A stretch of 64,000 nt of DNA, taken from positions 1 through 64,000 of the forward strand of contig NZ_WIQK01000002.1 of NCBI RefSeq assembly GCF_015732155.1, given 5' to 3'. Made by a program: the position numbers and the translations under genes. This document shows positions 8,662 to 18,630 of the stretch, in pieces (positions within the stretch are counted from its first letter, which is position 1; each line of letters opens with the position of its first letter). This DNA is from Pectinatus sottacetonis. Lineage in GTDB: Bacteria; Bacillota; Negativicutes; Selenomonadales; Selenomonadaceae. The notes under the pieces were generated by a model, which ran no database searches, had not been told where the DNA came from, and saw nothing but the letters and a program-made list of their open reading frames with translations.

Positions 8662-10722
8662 TTAAACATCTGTAATCTTAAAAAAATTGTTTTTATATTG
8701 AAGTTTGATTGTTTGTATAATAGAATTCATATCATTACTTTTATTATTGCACCATTCTTCTGCTGCTTTTCTAGCATCAAGCAGTATCGCAGCATCACTT
8801 AAGACATTGGCGATCTTTAAATCAGGCAGTCCGTGCTGCATAGAACCAAAAAATTGTCCTGGTCCTCTTAATAATAAGTCTTCTTCTGCAAGCTGAAATC
8901 CGTCACTTATTTTTTCCATTAAGGATAACCTTTGCCGTGATTTATCATTTTTATTATCAGACAACAATATACAATATGATCTGTATTGGCCCCGGCCAAT
9001 ACGACCGCGCAATTGATGCAGTTGTGCCAAGCCAAATCTGTCTGCTCCTTCTATTACCATTATAGATGCATTAGGTACATTTATTCCTACTTCTATTACA
9101 GTAGTAGCAATAAGCAATTGTATTTTGTTATCAAGAAAATCTTGCATAATTTTTTCTTTTTCTCTCGATGGTAATTTACCATGCAAAAGAGCACAGTTTA
9201 CATCTTTAAATATACCTGAAGAAAGTTCTTTAAATACGGCCTCTGCTGAAATGGCATTAATATCGTCTGATAACTCGATAAGCGGGCAAACAACATATGC
9301 CTGCCGACCCTCATCTATTTTATCATGGAGAAACTTATATATTTTAGGACGTGCTGTCCTAGTACGTAAAAAAGTCCGGACGGGTTTCCTACCAGGAGGC
9401 AGATGTTTTAACGACGAAACATCAAGATCTCCATAGACTGTTAGTGTCATCGTACGCGGAATAGGAGTAGCAGTCATTATCAAAACATCAGGTGTACATT
9501 TTGCTTTTGTTTCTAAATTAGCCCTTTGGGCAATACCAAAACGGTGTTGTTCATCAGTAACTACGAGTCCAAGATTAAAAAACTTTACCTTATCTTGAAT
9601 TAATGCGTGGGTTCCAATAACGATTTGCCACTGCCCATTAGCAATTTTTTCCAAAGCATTTTTGTGCGCTTTTGCTGGTAAACTGCCAACGAGAATACCT
9701 GTTTTTATATTCAAATTTTGCAATATTGTACAAAAAATATTAAAGTGTTGCCTGGCAAGAATTTCTGTCGGGGCCATCAATGTTCCCTGGTAGCCATTTT
9801 CTACAGCTTTTACTAATGCTAACATAGCAATAACTGTTTTACCGGAACCTACATCTCCCTGTAAAAGGCGTTGCATGGGGATAGCAGACTCCATATCATG
9901 ACAGATTTCTTTCCATGCTCTGGATTGATCATTAGTAAGTTGAAATGGTAATTTCTGTTGAAGCTGCCGCACAAGTTTATTATTGCCCAGGCAGCGAATA
10001 CTGTGCTTATTTTTATCGTTGAGTCTACGTATATATATAAGCCCACATTGAATCATAAACAACTCTTCAAATATAAGCATTTTACGCGCTGTAGCCAATT
10101 GATTACGGCTGGCCGGAAAATGAATTGCTCTAAGTGCGTCTTCTTTTGCTAGCAGCTGATTTTTTTTTCTTAGTGGTTCTGCCAAGGCACATGGAATATT
10201 ATCTATTTTTTCTAAAACGCGCTGTATTAATTCACGAAAAAATTTTGGCTTTATGATTTCCGGCAGCAAATAAACTGGCAGAAATTTATTTCTTTTTTTC
10301 CCCGCTGTATCCAGGGAAAAATATGAAATCACTTGTTTAACGGCAAGCTGTCCATATCCACCATAAGCATAACCAATTTTGCCTTGAACAAATAAGTGTT
10401 CATTTATTTTTATAGTTTTTTTTACAAAGGGCTGATTAAACCAAACCAGTTGTATAGAGCCTGTATCATCAGCCAATATTGCTGTAGTTATTTTCATGCC
10501 CTGCCGTGAAGCACGTTCTTGTATATTTAAAATACGACCTGAAATATTAACAACTTCATCAGCTTTCACGGAAGAGATATTTTCTATCTCACTTTGATCA
10601 TTATATCGTTTTGGGTAATACGTTATAAGGTCATATATATTTTTTATACCTAATCTGCCTAGGGCATATGCCTTTTTAGGTCCGACACCTTTTAAATACT
10701 GAATATTTTTTTCTATATCCAT
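8662..10722 (-). CDS. recG: ATP-dependent DNA helicase RecG
   Basis: RecG is a branch-migrating helicase that regresses stalled forks and processes Holliday junctions. The 686-residue protein begins with a helix-hairpin-like KGVGPKKAYALGRLGI segment, followed by the OB-fold wedge (about residues 60-150). The motor has Walker A GDVGSGKT, the DEQHRFG box and MTATPIPRTM, and a QLRGRIGRG motif VI. I chose the internal ATG because AAGGG lies seven bases upstream; an ATG 14 codons earlier has none. It follows trmO on the same strand with a 61-base gap. Confidence 0.96.
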   Translation of the reverse strand: MDIEKNIQYLKGVGPKKAYALGRLGIKNIYDLITYYPKRYNDQSEIENISSVKADEVVNISGRILNIQERASRQGMKITTAILADDTGSIQLVWFNQPFVKKTIKINEHLFVQGKIGYAYGGYGQLAVKQVISYFSLDTAGKKRNKFLPVYLLPEIIKPKFFRELIQRVLEKIDNIPCALAEPLRKKNQLLAKEDALRAIHFPASRNQLATARKMLIFEELFMIQCGLIYIRRLNDKNKHSIRCLGNNKLVRQLQQKLPFQLTNDQSRAWKEICHDMESAIPMQRLLQGDVGSGKTVIAMLALVKAVENGYQGTLMAPTEILARQHFNIFCTILQNLNIKTGILVGSLPAKAHKNALEKIANGQWQIVIGTHALIQDKVKFFNLGLVVTDEQHRFGIAQRANLETKAKCTPDVLIMTATPIPRTMTLTVYGDLDVSSLKHLPPGRKPVRTFLRTRTARPKIYKFLHDKIDEGRQAYVVCPLIELSDDINAISAEAVFKELSSGIFKDVNCALLHGKLPSREKEKIMQDFLDNKIQLLIATTVIEVGINVPNASIMVIEGADRFGLAQLHQLRGRIGRGQYRSYCILLSDNKNDKSRQRLSLMEKISDGFQLAEEDLLLRGPGQFFGSMQHGLPDLKIANVLSDAAILLDARKAAEEWCNNKSNDMNSIIQTIKLQYKNNFFKITDV

Positions 10723-10783
10723 TTGAATCCCTTGTCTTATAATCTGTGTTGTATGAAACAGCATGTGAGCTATAAAGGAACTT

Positions 10784-11179
10784 TTAAATTTCTGCTATAG
10801 AAGGTTTTATATCAATAATTGGAGTGTCATTGAGCATATCAACACCGGTAAAATATACTATGTTTTTTTCTATTTTCAATATTTTTACCTTAGAAATACC
10901 TATATGATTTGGTCGATGTGGCGAACGTATAGAAAAAACACCTTTTTTCTCTATTCCGCAACAAGGATATTGAAGTAATGGGGCTTTATCCGATTTATTG
11001 AAATAAAAAACTATTTCAATAAATTGTCCTGCCTGCAGCCCTTGTAACCCTAATGCGTACTCTTCGTCTATAATAGCACATGCTTTTTTATCTTTCCCAT
11101 ATATACTCTGACGCGGAATATCCGTAGTTACTTTAAAATCTGATTTGATAAGACCTATAGGTTTTATTGCTATATCCAT
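10784..11179 (-). CDS. trmO: TrmO/TsaA-type tRNA methyltransferase (UPF0066)
   Basis: A small 131-residue SAM-dependent enzyme of the UPF0066 family. The E. coli member TrmO methylates N6 of t6A at position 37 of tRNA-Thr. Signature residues are present: IGLIKSDFK near the N-terminus, and FSIRSPHRPNHIGISKVKIL around residues 85-104. Bacterial TrmO proteins often carry an extra C-terminal domain that is absent here, so the exact substrate is uncertain. The ATG at 11179 has AGGAG eight bases upstream; a GTG three codons earlier overlaps that site. Confidence 0.82.
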   Translation of the reverse strand: MDIAIKPIGLIKSDFKVTTDIPRQSIYGKDKKACAIIDEEYALGLQGLQAGQFIEIVFYFNKSDKAPLLQYPCCGIEKKGVFSIRSPHRPNHIGISKVKILKIEKNIVYFTGVDMLNDTPIIDIKPSIAEI

Positions 11180-11207
11180 ATTATTCACTCCTATACTTTT
11201 AGTAAAA

Positions 11208-11325
11208 AAGGCTGCGACACGTCAAGACATTTCATTTACAAACATGCATATTTTCTCACTCGCCGCCTATCTTGGAAAGCAAGGATGCATTTTTATAAAG
11301 TCAATGTTACTCGTGCGGCAACCTC
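11208..11325 (+). repeat. Dispersed MITE-like repeat, copy B
   Basis: It starts GGCTGCGACACGTCA and ends with the family core TGCATTTTTATAAAGTCAAT then GTTACTCGTGCGGCAACCTC. The two ends are imperfect reverse complements. It fills nearly all of the gap between aspS and trmO on the minus strand and has no coding capacity. The match to copies C and D extends over the right-hand 40 bases, with weaker similarity at the left end. Confidence 0.7.
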
Positions 11326-11329
11326 ATAA

Positions 11330-13129
11330 TTATTCTTTATTTTTTTTTGCAGCAACAGTAGTTCTTATTGCCAGATCTCGTAATTGTTTAGCATCAACTT
11401 CAGAAGGTGCCTCTGACATTAGGCAAGCCGCACTTTGCGTTTTAGGAAAAGCAATTACGTCACGAATTGAATCACGTTTGGCCATAATCATAACCAAACG
11501 GTCAAGTCCAAATGCCAATCCGCCATGTGGTGGTGTACCATATTTAAATGCATCAAGCATGAAACCGAATTTCAAACGGGCTTGTTCTGGGGTTAAACCA
11601 ATAGCTTCAAAAACTTGTTCCTGGAGTTCACTATTATAAATACGTAAACTACCGCCGCCAATTTCAGTACCATTCAATACCATATCATATGCTTTTGCCT
11701 TAACACGGCCAGGATCACTTTTAAGATACTGTATATCTTCTTCACAAGGAGCTGTGAATGGATGATGCATAGCTTTCCAGCGTTTACCTTCTTCATCATA
11801 TTCAAACATTGGAAAATCAATTACCCATAAAAAGGATAGTTTATCCGGATCAATCAGATTTCTCCTGCGTCCCATCTCCAATCGCAATTCTCCCAGGGAC
11901 TGTGCAACAACAAGTGGTTTATCAGCAACAACTAATAATAAGTCACCTGTTTCAGCATGTACTGCTTCTTTTATTTTAAGAAAAGTTTCTTCGGAATAAA
12001 ATTTCTTAAACGGTGATTTTATTTCTTTTTCCGTATATTGTATCCACGCTAAACCTTTAGCACCATAATTTTTAACATATTCTACCAAACCGTCCAGTTC
12101 GCGGCGAGGGATATTCGCATAACCATCTACTTTTATAACTTTTACCTGTCCGCCATTTTGCAATACAGATTCAAATACTTTGAATTCAGAGCCACGCATA
12201 TAATCGGAAATATCCATTAACTCCATACCGAAACGCAGATCAGGTTTGTCAGAGCCAAACCTATCCATAGCATCCTGCCAGGTCATGCGTAAAAATGGCC
12301 CGGATATTTTAGCATTAATAGACTTATCAAACAGCTCAATAATCATTTTTTCCATTAGGTTTAGAATATATTCCTGATCGACAAAGGACATTTCAATATC
12401 AAGCTGAGTAAATTCAGGCTGACGATCCGCACGTAAATCTTCATCACGAAAACAACGGACGATCTGAAAATACTTTTCATAGCCTGCCAGCATCAATATC
12501 TGCTTAAAAATCTGCGGGGACTGCGGCAAAGCGTAAAATTCCCCGGGATTCAATCGGCTGGGAACTAAAAAGTCGCGGGCACCTTCTGGTGTGCTTTTGG
12601 TGAGCATTGGTGTTTCTATTTCCAGAAAATCATTTCTGTCAAAATAATCACGCATAATTTTAGTAACACGATGTCTTAATATAATGTTTTTTTGCATTTC
12701 TGGGCGGCGTAAATCAAGATAACGATATTTCAACCGTAGGGTTTCATCTACATTAATATTATCCTGGATATAAAATGGTGGTGTTTTCGATTTATTTAAA
12801 ACACGCAGTTCTTCACAGTATATTTCAAATTTACCTGTTGCCATATGCGGATTAATAGTATCTTCCGAACGAAGTGATACCTTACCGCGAACAGCAATAA
12901 CAAATTCAGAACGAAGTGATTCTGCCTTTGGAAAAGCAGTTTTCCCCATTTTATCTTCTGCAAATACTGTCTGCACCAGCCCGGAACGATCACGCAGGTC
13001 AACGAAAATAAGACCGCCATGATCGCGTCGGCGTGATACCCAACCGCAAACTACAACTTCTTCTCCTACATTTTTTTCACTGATTTTTCCGCAGTGATGT
13101 GTACGAGACATTCCTTCTAATGTTTCCAT
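11330..13129 (-). CDS. aspS: Aspartyl-tRNA synthetase
   Basis: A 599-residue class II synthetase with the full bacterial layout. The N-terminal anticodon-binding OB fold is about residues 1-110. Motif 2 is in the FRDEDLRADRQPEFTQLD segment, a GAD insertion lies near 300-410, and motif 3 is GLAFGLDRLVMIMA near the C-terminus. RYLDLRRPEMQ and GTEIGGGSLRIYN are also typical. The start lies two bases after the hisS stop, so hisS-aspS form a tight pair, as in many Firmicutes. Confidence 0.97.
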   Translation of the reverse strand: METLEGMSRTHHCGKISEKNVGEEVVVCGWVSRRRDHGGLIFVDLRDRSGLVQTVFAEDKMGKTAFPKAESLRSEFVIAVRGKVSLRSEDTINPHMATGKFEIYCEELRVLNKSKTPPFYIQDNINVDETLRLKYRYLDLRRPEMQKNIILRHRVTKIMRDYFDRNDFLEIETPMLTKSTPEGARDFLVPSRLNPGEFYALPQSPQIFKQILMLAGYEKYFQIVRCFRDEDLRADRQPEFTQLDIEMSFVDQEYILNLMEKMIIELFDKSINAKISGPFLRMTWQDAMDRFGSDKPDLRFGMELMDISDYMRGSEFKVFESVLQNGGQVKVIKVDGYANIPRRELDGLVEYVKNYGAKGLAWIQYTEKEIKSPFKKFYSEETFLKIKEAVHAETGDLLLVVADKPLVVAQSLGELRLEMGRRRNLIDPDKLSFLWVIDFPMFEYDEEGKRWKAMHHPFTAPCEEDIQYLKSDPGRVKAKAYDMVLNGTEIGGGSLRIYNSELQEQVFEAIGLTPEQARLKFGFMLDAFKYGTPPHGGLAFGLDRLVMIMAKRDSIRDVIAFPKTQSAACLMSEAPSEVDAKQLRDLAIRTTVAAKKNKE

Positions 13130-13131
13130 TA

Positions 13132-14397
13132 TTATTTATTCACCTCAAAAATTAACTTTTCTATCAAAGTATCAAATGGTATTTCCATTTGTTGGCTATC
13201 CAGCATATTACGTACTATAGCAACTTTTTTATTCAGCTCATCATCACCTAAAATAACCGCATATTTTGCCTTAGTTTTATTAGCATGCTTCATTTGTGAT
13301 TTCATACTGTGGTCGGAATAATCCATTAAAGCAGTTACCTTTTGCCGACGCAGTTGCTGCAGCCATTTAAAAGTCGTTTGTCGCGATTTTTCTCCTAGAG
13401 CCACAAAAAATATGTCGCAATTATTTTCTTTAGCTGGCAGTAACTTTTGTGTTTCCAATGCCAAAAGAAGCCGTTCTAATCCTGTAGCAAAACCTACTGC
13501 TGGTGTCGGATTACCGCCACATTCTTCAACCAGCCCGTCATAACGGCCGCCACCTAGTACAGCACTCTGAGCACCTAATGGAGTGTATTTAAATTCAAAA
13601 GCCGTTTTGGTATAATAATCCAGACCGCGTACCAGCTGTGGATCAAGAATAAATTTTATACCAACTGTCGTTAAATATTTCTGCAGTTGAGAAAAATGTT
13701 CTGCACATTCATCACATAAACAGTCTGTAATTTTAGGTGCATCGGCAGCTATTTCTTTGCAGTGAGGATTTTTACAGTCTAAAATTCTCAGAGGATTACG
13801 ATCAAATCTTGATTGGCAATCTTTACATAATTGATCAAGTTTATTGCGGAAAAATGCCTGCAATTTTTCTCTGTAAACAGGCCTACATTTAGGACAACCA
13901 ACAGAATTTATCTTCAATAGTATATCTTTTAATCCAAGTTCGGTTAAAAGGTCAGCTGCCAAGCTTATTACTTCGGCATCAACCATAGGATTTTGTTCTC
14001 CTAAAGCTTCTACGCCGAACTGGTGGAATTCGCGGTAGCGTCCTGCCTGTGGTTTATCATAGCGAAACATTGATCCGATATAAAAAAGTTTTGTTATATT
14101 GCCATCCGCATATAATTTATTCTGCAAATATGCTCTGACTACTGAAGCTGTGTTCTCCGGCCGCAGAGTAATACTGCGCCCGCTTCTGTCAGAAAAAGTA
14201 TACATTTCTTTTTCCACGACATCTGTTGTTTCACCTATACCCCGCAAAAATAATTCTGTGTGTTCAAACACAGGTGTGCGGATTTCTTCAAATCCATATA
14301 CAGCGCAAAGCTGTCTTATTTTATTTTCCAAATACAGCCACTCGTGCACAGTATTCGGCAAAATATCCTTTGTCCCGCGTGGAACACTTGTAAGCAT
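13132..14397 (-). CDS. hisS: Histidyl-tRNA synthetase
   Basis: A 421-residue class II synthetase. Motif 2 and histidine-binding segments are RPENTASVVRAYL and GRYREFHQFGVEALG, and the active-site loop is LGGGRYDGLVEECGG. A cysteine-rich stretch (CxxC-type pairs around residues 168-230) is seen in some Firmicute HisRS. The anticodon-binding domain lies at the C-terminus. It starts 12 bases after hemZ and ends two bases before aspS. No T-box leader is visible, since the gene is embedded in an operon. Confidence 0.96.
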   Translation of the reverse strand: MLTSVPRGTKDILPNTVHEWLYLENKIRQLCAVYGFEEIRTPVFEHTELFLRGIGETTDVVEKEMYTFSDRSGRSITLRPENTASVVRAYLQNKLYADGNITKLFYIGSMFRYDKPQAGRYREFHQFGVEALGEQNPMVDAEVISLAADLLTELGLKDILLKINSVGCPKCRPVYREKLQAFFRNKLDQLCKDCQSRFDRNPLRILDCKNPHCKEIAADAPKITDCLCDECAEHFSQLQKYLTTVGIKFILDPQLVRGLDYYTKTAFEFKYTPLGAQSAVLGGGRYDGLVEECGGNPTPAVGFATGLERLLLALETQKLLPAKENNCDIFFVALGEKSRQTTFKWLQQLRRQKVTALMDYSDHSMKSQMKHANKTKAKYAVILGDDELNKKVAIVRNMLDSQQMEIPFDTLIEKLIFEVNK

Positions 14398-14409
14398 AAA
14401 TATCTCCCC

Positions 14410-15906
14410 TTATTTTCCGTACACTTCTTCCATTAAAGAAGCACGCTTTCTAATATATTTATCTGCATTTTCCAAATAAGTTTTTAAGTCTTTAGGATTA
14501 AATAAAGTTTTTAAATATGTTCCTGATGGTGCAACTATTTTTGTTGATGCATTGCCGCCTATCCCCAAAATAGTCTGTCGCTCACTCATTATTTGTATGT
14601 TATAAATACTGGCAGCGTCTTTTTTGCAGTAACCAATGTTTTCCAATTGTCCGCTCATATAGCCTTGTCTATATAAATAATATGGGATATAAGAATTTTT
14701 TTGCAGTATTAGCTGAGTAATTTCAGCCATTTGACACACTACCGGATCACTTGGTAAATTGATATCTGATTGATGAAGTTTTAAATAAGATCCCTTTTTT
14801 ATTGCTAAAGCATGGACTGTTATATCATCTGGATTCAATGCAGTAACCTTATTTAATGTATCACGTACATCTTCGACTGACTCGCCTGGTAATCCTAAAA
14901 TTAAGTCCATATTTATTTTAGCCCTGCTCACTGCCCTGATCTTATTATATACAGTTATTATATCAGCAGGTGTATGCTTGCGGCCAATAACTTGTAATGT
15001 TTTTTCCTGCATAGTTTGAGGATTGACACTAATTCGGGTAACTTTAAACTGTTCCATGGCGGTAATTTTGGCAGCAGTAATAGAGTCAGGTCTTCCTGCT
15101 TCAACAGTGAATTCAATTGTTTCCCTTGTTTTTAAGTTGTTTACAGCACAAAGTAAGTTGTAAAATTCTTCTTCTGGCAGACTGGTGGGTGTCCCGCCTC
15201 CGATATAAATAGCCTGCACCTTTAATTTATATTGTTCTATAATTTTTTTTATTGATACTATTTCCTGATAAAGTGTGTCCATAAAAATTTTCAAGGTATT
15301 ATTATCAGGCAATATATTAGAGGGAAAAGAACAATACAGACATCTTGATAAACAAAAAGGTATACCAATGTATATACTTATAGTACTTTGGTCTGTTGTA
15401 GCCATTATTGGTAGTTGCCTATAAGCAATATCTGCCAGTAATAAAGCTTTTTCCCTTACAACAGCATAATTGTCAATAAGTTTTCTTATGATTTCGGACT
15501 TGTGCAAGCCACGTTCAATATATCTATGAACTATTTTTGTGGGACGAACTCCGTGCAAAATCCCCCATGGTGCAGTTGTTTTGCCAAATACTTCGGTAAA
15601 TAAATAATATAAATTCCATTTTATAAGTCTGTTAACTGCGGCACGTGGATTTTCATCTATGTCCGCCAAAGAAGTTTTTTCCATATTTTTACTTAATTTA
15701 TCATTTTTCAGCAAAATACTGGTTGTTACACTAAGACAACTGCCATCAACGATGCTATTGGAAATCTCAAGACTGTCGAAATCATATATATCGACAATTT
15801 CATCAGCTGTATTTATTTGAAACAATACCAATATTTCCCTTACTATCTTATGTATTACTTCTTTTTTACTGTTTACGATTATTTTTTTTATTTCTGTTTT
15901 TGACAT
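14410..15906 (-). CDS. hemZ: HemZ-type oxygen-independent coproporphyrinogen dehydrogenase
   Basis: A radical-SAM protein of about 498 residues. The 4Fe-4S ligands are in CLSRCLYCSFPS (C-x3-C-x2-C), followed by AIYIGGGTPTSLPEEE, PDSITAAKI and the N-terminal WGILHGVRPTKIVHR segment diagnostic of HemZ. It acts in anaerobic heme biosynthesis or a related coproporphyrinogen reaction. The start overlaps the end of fur, either by 19 bases from this ATG or by 28 from a TTG three codons upstream. Position directly behind fur suggests iron-linked expression (inference). Confidence 0.9.
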   Translation of the reverse strand: MSKTEIKKIIVNSKKEVIHKIVREILVLFQINTADEIVDIYDFDSLEISNSIVDGSCLSVTTSILLKNDKLSKNMEKTSLADIDENPRAAVNRLIKWNLYYLFTEVFGKTTAPWGILHGVRPTKIVHRYIERGLHKSEIIRKLIDNYAVVREKALLLADIAYRQLPIMATTDQSTISIYIGIPFCLSRCLYCSFPSNILPDNNTLKIFMDTLYQEIVSIKKIIEQYKLKVQAIYIGGGTPTSLPEEEFYNLLCAVNNLKTRETIEFTVEAGRPDSITAAKITAMEQFKVTRISVNPQTMQEKTLQVIGRKHTPADIITVYNKIRAVSRAKINMDLILGLPGESVEDVRDTLNKVTALNPDDITVHALAIKKGSYLKLHQSDINLPSDPVVCQMAEITQLILQKNSYIPYYLYRQGYMSGQLENIGYCKKDAASIYNIQIMSERQTILGIGGNASTKIVAPSGTYLKTLFNPKDLKTYLENADKYIRKRASLMEEVYGK

Positions 15907-16340
15907 TCGCTGCAATATCCATAAAAAGTTACTTGGTGGTCAATTATTTTAAATTTACTTTTTTTCATTATATCCATTTCCAAATCATCCAGTAAATCAT
16001 CTGCAAATTCAGATACCTTGCCGCATTTCAAGCATATAAGATGATGATGCTGATGAGCATTAGGATTAGCTGTATTGAGTTCATAACGCCTGCAGCCATC
16101 CCCAAAATCAATTTTTTGTAAAATAGTAAGCTCCGATAAAAGTTCTAAACTGCGATAAACAGTAGCCAGCCCAATATCATATCTTTTATCGCGTAGTATA
16201 TAATGAACATCTTCTGCACTTAAATGTTCACCTGGATTTTCTATAAAAACCTGTAAGACTATTTTTCTCTGTGGCGTAATTTTATGATGAGGGCCCTTTA
16301 ATTTTTTTGTTAAATCGTCAATGGTAATTTTTTTATCCAT
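15888..16340 (-). CDS. fur: Fur-family metalloregulator
   Basis: A 150-residue winged-helix regulator: the DNA-binding domain covers about residues 10-90 (ITPQRKIVLQVF, AEDVHYIL, GLATVYRSLELL). It is followed by a metal-binding dimerisation domain with the HQHHHLICLKCGKV stretch and two CxxC zinc pairs (CLKC, CSEC). The HHH region and Zn pairs fit Fur better than PerR, but the metal cannot be assigned by eye. The ATG at 16340 is preceded by AAAGGGG. It is first in a fur-hemZ-hisS-aspS run. Confidence 0.92.
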   Translation of the reverse strand: MDKKITIDDLTKKLKGPHHKITPQRKIVLQVFIENPGEHLSAEDVHYILRDKRYDIGLATVYRSLELLSELTILQKIDFGDGCRRYELNTANPNAHQHHHLICLKCGKVSEFADDLLDDLEMDIMKKSKFKIIDHQVTFYGYCSECQKQK

Positions 16341-16412
16341 GCCCGTAATCCCCTTTCCCACAGCAATTTACTATAATATTACTATCAACTAAATATTTTA
16401 CCAAAAATAGAT

Positions 16413-16449
16413 ATATATTACAAAGTATTTTTAATACTTCGTAATATAT
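16413..16449. promoter_or_regulatory. 16-bp inverted repeat upstream of fur, possible operator
   Basis: Arms ATATATTACAAAGTAT (16413-16428) and ATACTTCGTAATATAT (16434-16449) match as reverse complements with one mismatch around five bases. It lies 73 bases upstream of the fur start codon. It does not look like a canonical Fur or PerR box. A regulator site or a leader hairpin are both possible. Confidence 0.4.
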
Positions 16450-16521
16450 TTAGGAAGTATTTTTAATATGTTGATTATTTACATACCAATATGTAGAAAA
16501 AATTATCTTACAAATAAATTA

Positions 16522-16566
16522 AAAGAGACTGTTATTAACTAAATAGAAGTCTTTAACAGTCTCTTT
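16522..16566 (-). terminator. Putative terminator of dapL
   Basis: Stem AAAGAGACTGTT / AACAGTCTCTTT with a 21-base loop, located between the dapL stop and the fur start on the minus strand. The following bases TTTTAATTT form only a weak T-run. Confidence 0.6.
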
Positions 16567-16708
16567 ACCAATATCGAGTAAAAACGGGATTGTTGTAATA
16601 TAATTCATCGGTTGTTCCGGTTGATAGTATTTGGTTAAAATATTCATTGTTCTATGACCGTATCATAGCAGTATCACTATAAATACTAGAAAAATCTATC
16701 ATATTCTG

Positions 16709-17947
16709 TTAAATTTTCAATTTTGTTTTTATACGTTCAACAGCCTTTATCGTATTTTTAGTATCACCAAAGGCCGTAAGACGAAAATAACCTTCACCAG
16801 CCGGGCCAAAGCCAGATCCCGGTGTACCTACAATATGTGCCTGCCTCAGTAATTTATCAAAGAATTCCCATGATTTCATATTGTTTGGTGTTTTTAGCCA
16901 AATGTAGGGTGCATTTATACCCCCAAAATACTCTATACCGGCCTGTGAAAGACCTTCTCTTATTATACGGGCATTATTCATATAATAATTAATGGTTTTT
17001 TTTATTTCTTTTTGTCCTTGATCGGTCAAGACTGCTTCAGCTGCACGCTGAATAATATATGCTGTTCCATTGAACTTAGTTGTATGCCGACGATTCCATA
17101 AGGGATTAAGAGCTTGCTTTACTCCGGCTTTAGTATAGCCAGCAACCGTTTTGGGGACTACTGTATAGCCACAGCGCATTCCTGTAAAACCAGCTGTTTT
17201 AGAAAAGGACCTGAATTCTATAGCAACTTTTTCAGCTCCTTCAATTTCATAAATTGTTCTTGGTACATTTTCTTCCATAATATAATATGCATATGCAGCA
17301 TCATATAATATTATGGCATTATTTTCCTGTGCATATTGTACCCATTTGGTAAGCTGCTGTTTTGATAATGTTGTTCCTGTGGGATTATTAGGACAGCATA
17401 TATATATCATATCAACATGCTTATCAGGTATTGCTGGTACAAAATTATTTTTTGCTATGCAGGGCATATACACTACATTTCTAAAAATCCCAGCATCCTT
17501 ATCATAAGAACCTGTTCGTCCAGCCATAACATTGGTATCAAGATAAACTGGATAAACTGGATCCGTTATTGCAATAATATTATCAACACCAAATATTTCC
17601 TGGATATTACCACAATCACTTTTAGCTCCATCACTTACAAAAATTTCATCAGGACTAACAGCTGCTGTACATGGTTTGTAAATTGTATTTACAATAGCTT
17701 CACGCAAAAAATCATATCCTTGTTCAGGTCCGTAACCACGAAATGTTGTTGAATCTGCCATTTCATCGACAGCTTTATGTAATGCACTGATGACTGTAGG
17801 AGCAAGCGGCTGAGTTACATCGCCTATTCCTAGACTGATAACTTCAGCCTGTGGATTTTCTTCCTTAAAAGCCTTTACCCGATGAGCTATTTCTGCAAAT
17901 AAATAACTGCCCGGCAGTTTTAAATAATTTTCGTTAACTAGTGTCAT
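16709..17947 (-). CDS. dapL: LL-diaminopimelate aminotransferase
   Basis: A PLP-dependent class I/II aminotransferase, 412 residues. It converts tetrahydrodipicolinate directly to LL-diaminopimelate, a short route to lysine and peptidoglycan precursors. Diagnostic features are [13 protein letters not shown] near residue 37, [16 protein letters not shown], and the PLP lysine in [17 protein letters not shown]. The start at 17947 has GGAGGCAG upstream; an 11-codon upstream extension has no ribosome site. It is transcribed separately from the ribosomal-protein operon, which ends at a terminator just upstream. Confidence 0.95.
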   Translation of the reverse strand: MTLVNENYLKLPGSYLFAEIAHRVKAFKEENPQAEVISLGIGDVTQPLAPTVISALHKAVDEMADSTTFRGYGPEQGYDFLREAIVNTIYKPCTAAVSPDEIFVSDGAKSDCGNIQEIFGVDNIIAITDPVYPVYLDTNVMAGRTGSYDKDAGIFRNVVYMPCIAKNNFVPAIPDKHVDMIYICCPNNPTGTTLSKQQLTKWVQYAQENNAIILYDAAYAYYIMEENVPRTIYEIEGAEKVAIEFRSFSKTAGFTGMRCGYTVVPKTVAGYTKAGVKQALNPLWNRRHTTKFNGTAYIIQRAAEAVLTDQGQKEIKKTINYYMNNARIIREGLSQAGIEYFGGINAPYIWLKTPNNMKSWEFFDKLLRQAHIVGTPGSGFGPAGEGYFRLTAFGDTKNTIKAVERIKTKLKI

Positions 17948-17998
17948 ACACTGCCTCCATAAATTTATAAACTTTAACAATACTTATTTTTTACAAAA

Positions 17999-18035
17999 AA
18001 AGCTGTGCATAATTCTAACTATTATGTACAGCTTT
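17999..18035 (-). terminator. Intrinsic terminator of infC-rpmI-rplT
   Basis: On the minus strand the stem is AAAGCTGTACATAAT / ATTATGCACAGCTTT (one mismatch) followed by a run of T. It sits 17 bases after the rplT stop. Confidence 0.85.
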
Positions 18036-18051
18036 AAACTCACTTTTATTA

Positions 18052-18405
18052 TTACTGATTTTCTTTTGCCACAGCAACTAATTTAGTAAATGCGGTAGCA
18101 TCATTAATTGCTAAGTCTGCCAGCATTTTGCGATTTACTTCAACACCGGCTTTGGTAAGTCCATAAACCAAACGGCTGTAAGACATTCCATTAATACGCG
18201 CAGCGGCGTTAATGCGGGCAATCCATAATTTACGGAAATTACCTTTTTTGGCGCGACGATCTCTTCTGGCATAATATAATGCCTTCATTACTGTTTCATT
18301 AGCTTTTTTAAATTGTTTACTTTTAGAACCCTTATAGCCCTTAGCTAATTTTAATATTTTTTTATGACGTGCATGTGCTGTAACGCCTGTCTTAACTCTT
18401 GGCAT
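18052..18405 (-). CDS. rplT: 50S ribosomal protein L20
   Basis: A 117-residue basic protein with the L20 sequence pattern: [24 protein letters not shown] at the N-terminus, [19 protein letters not shown] in the middle and [23 protein letters not shown] near the end. L20 binds 23S rRNA early in 50S assembly. In Firmicutes it represses its own operon by binding the infC leader, which is visible here at 19191-19283. It is the last gene of infC-rpmI-rplT. Confidence 0.98.
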   Translation of the reverse strand: MPRVKTGVTAHARHKKILKLAKGYKGSKSKQFKKANETVMKALYYARRDRRAKKGNFRKLWIARINAAARINGMSYSRLVYGLTKAGVEVNRKMLADLAINDATAFTKLVAVAKENQ

Positions 18406-18430
18406 TTATTTTTTCCCCCTGATGTTTTTA

Positions 18431-18628
18431 TTAAGCGTATGGAAGCATTCTACGAACACGCTTATGATCGGCAGATGTAGCAATAGCTGCTTTTCTGAGA
18501 TTACGTTTGCGTTTAGGTGACTTTTTTTCCAGAATATGACTTTTAAAAGATTTATTACGTTTATATTCGCCTGTCCCGGTTATTGTAAAGCGTTTAGCCG
18601 CTGCACGGCGGGTTTTCATTTTTGGCAT
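18431..18628 (-). CDS. rpmI: 50S ribosomal protein L35
   Basis: A 65-residue, very basic protein beginning [14 protein letters not shown] with the [18 protein letters not shown] core of L35. It begins two bases after infC and is followed 25 bases later by rplT, the invariant order of this operon. Confidence 0.98.
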   Translation of the reverse strand: MPKMKTRRAAAKRFTITGTGEYKRNKSFKSHILEKKSPKRKRNLRKAAIATSADHKRVRRMLPYA

Positions 18629-18630
18629 TA

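Noticed and set aside
16519-16647. A 42-codon minus-strand reading frame between dapL and fur.
   Set aside because: It has a start codon but no ribosome site, and its 3' part is the stem of the dapL terminator. Probably chance.
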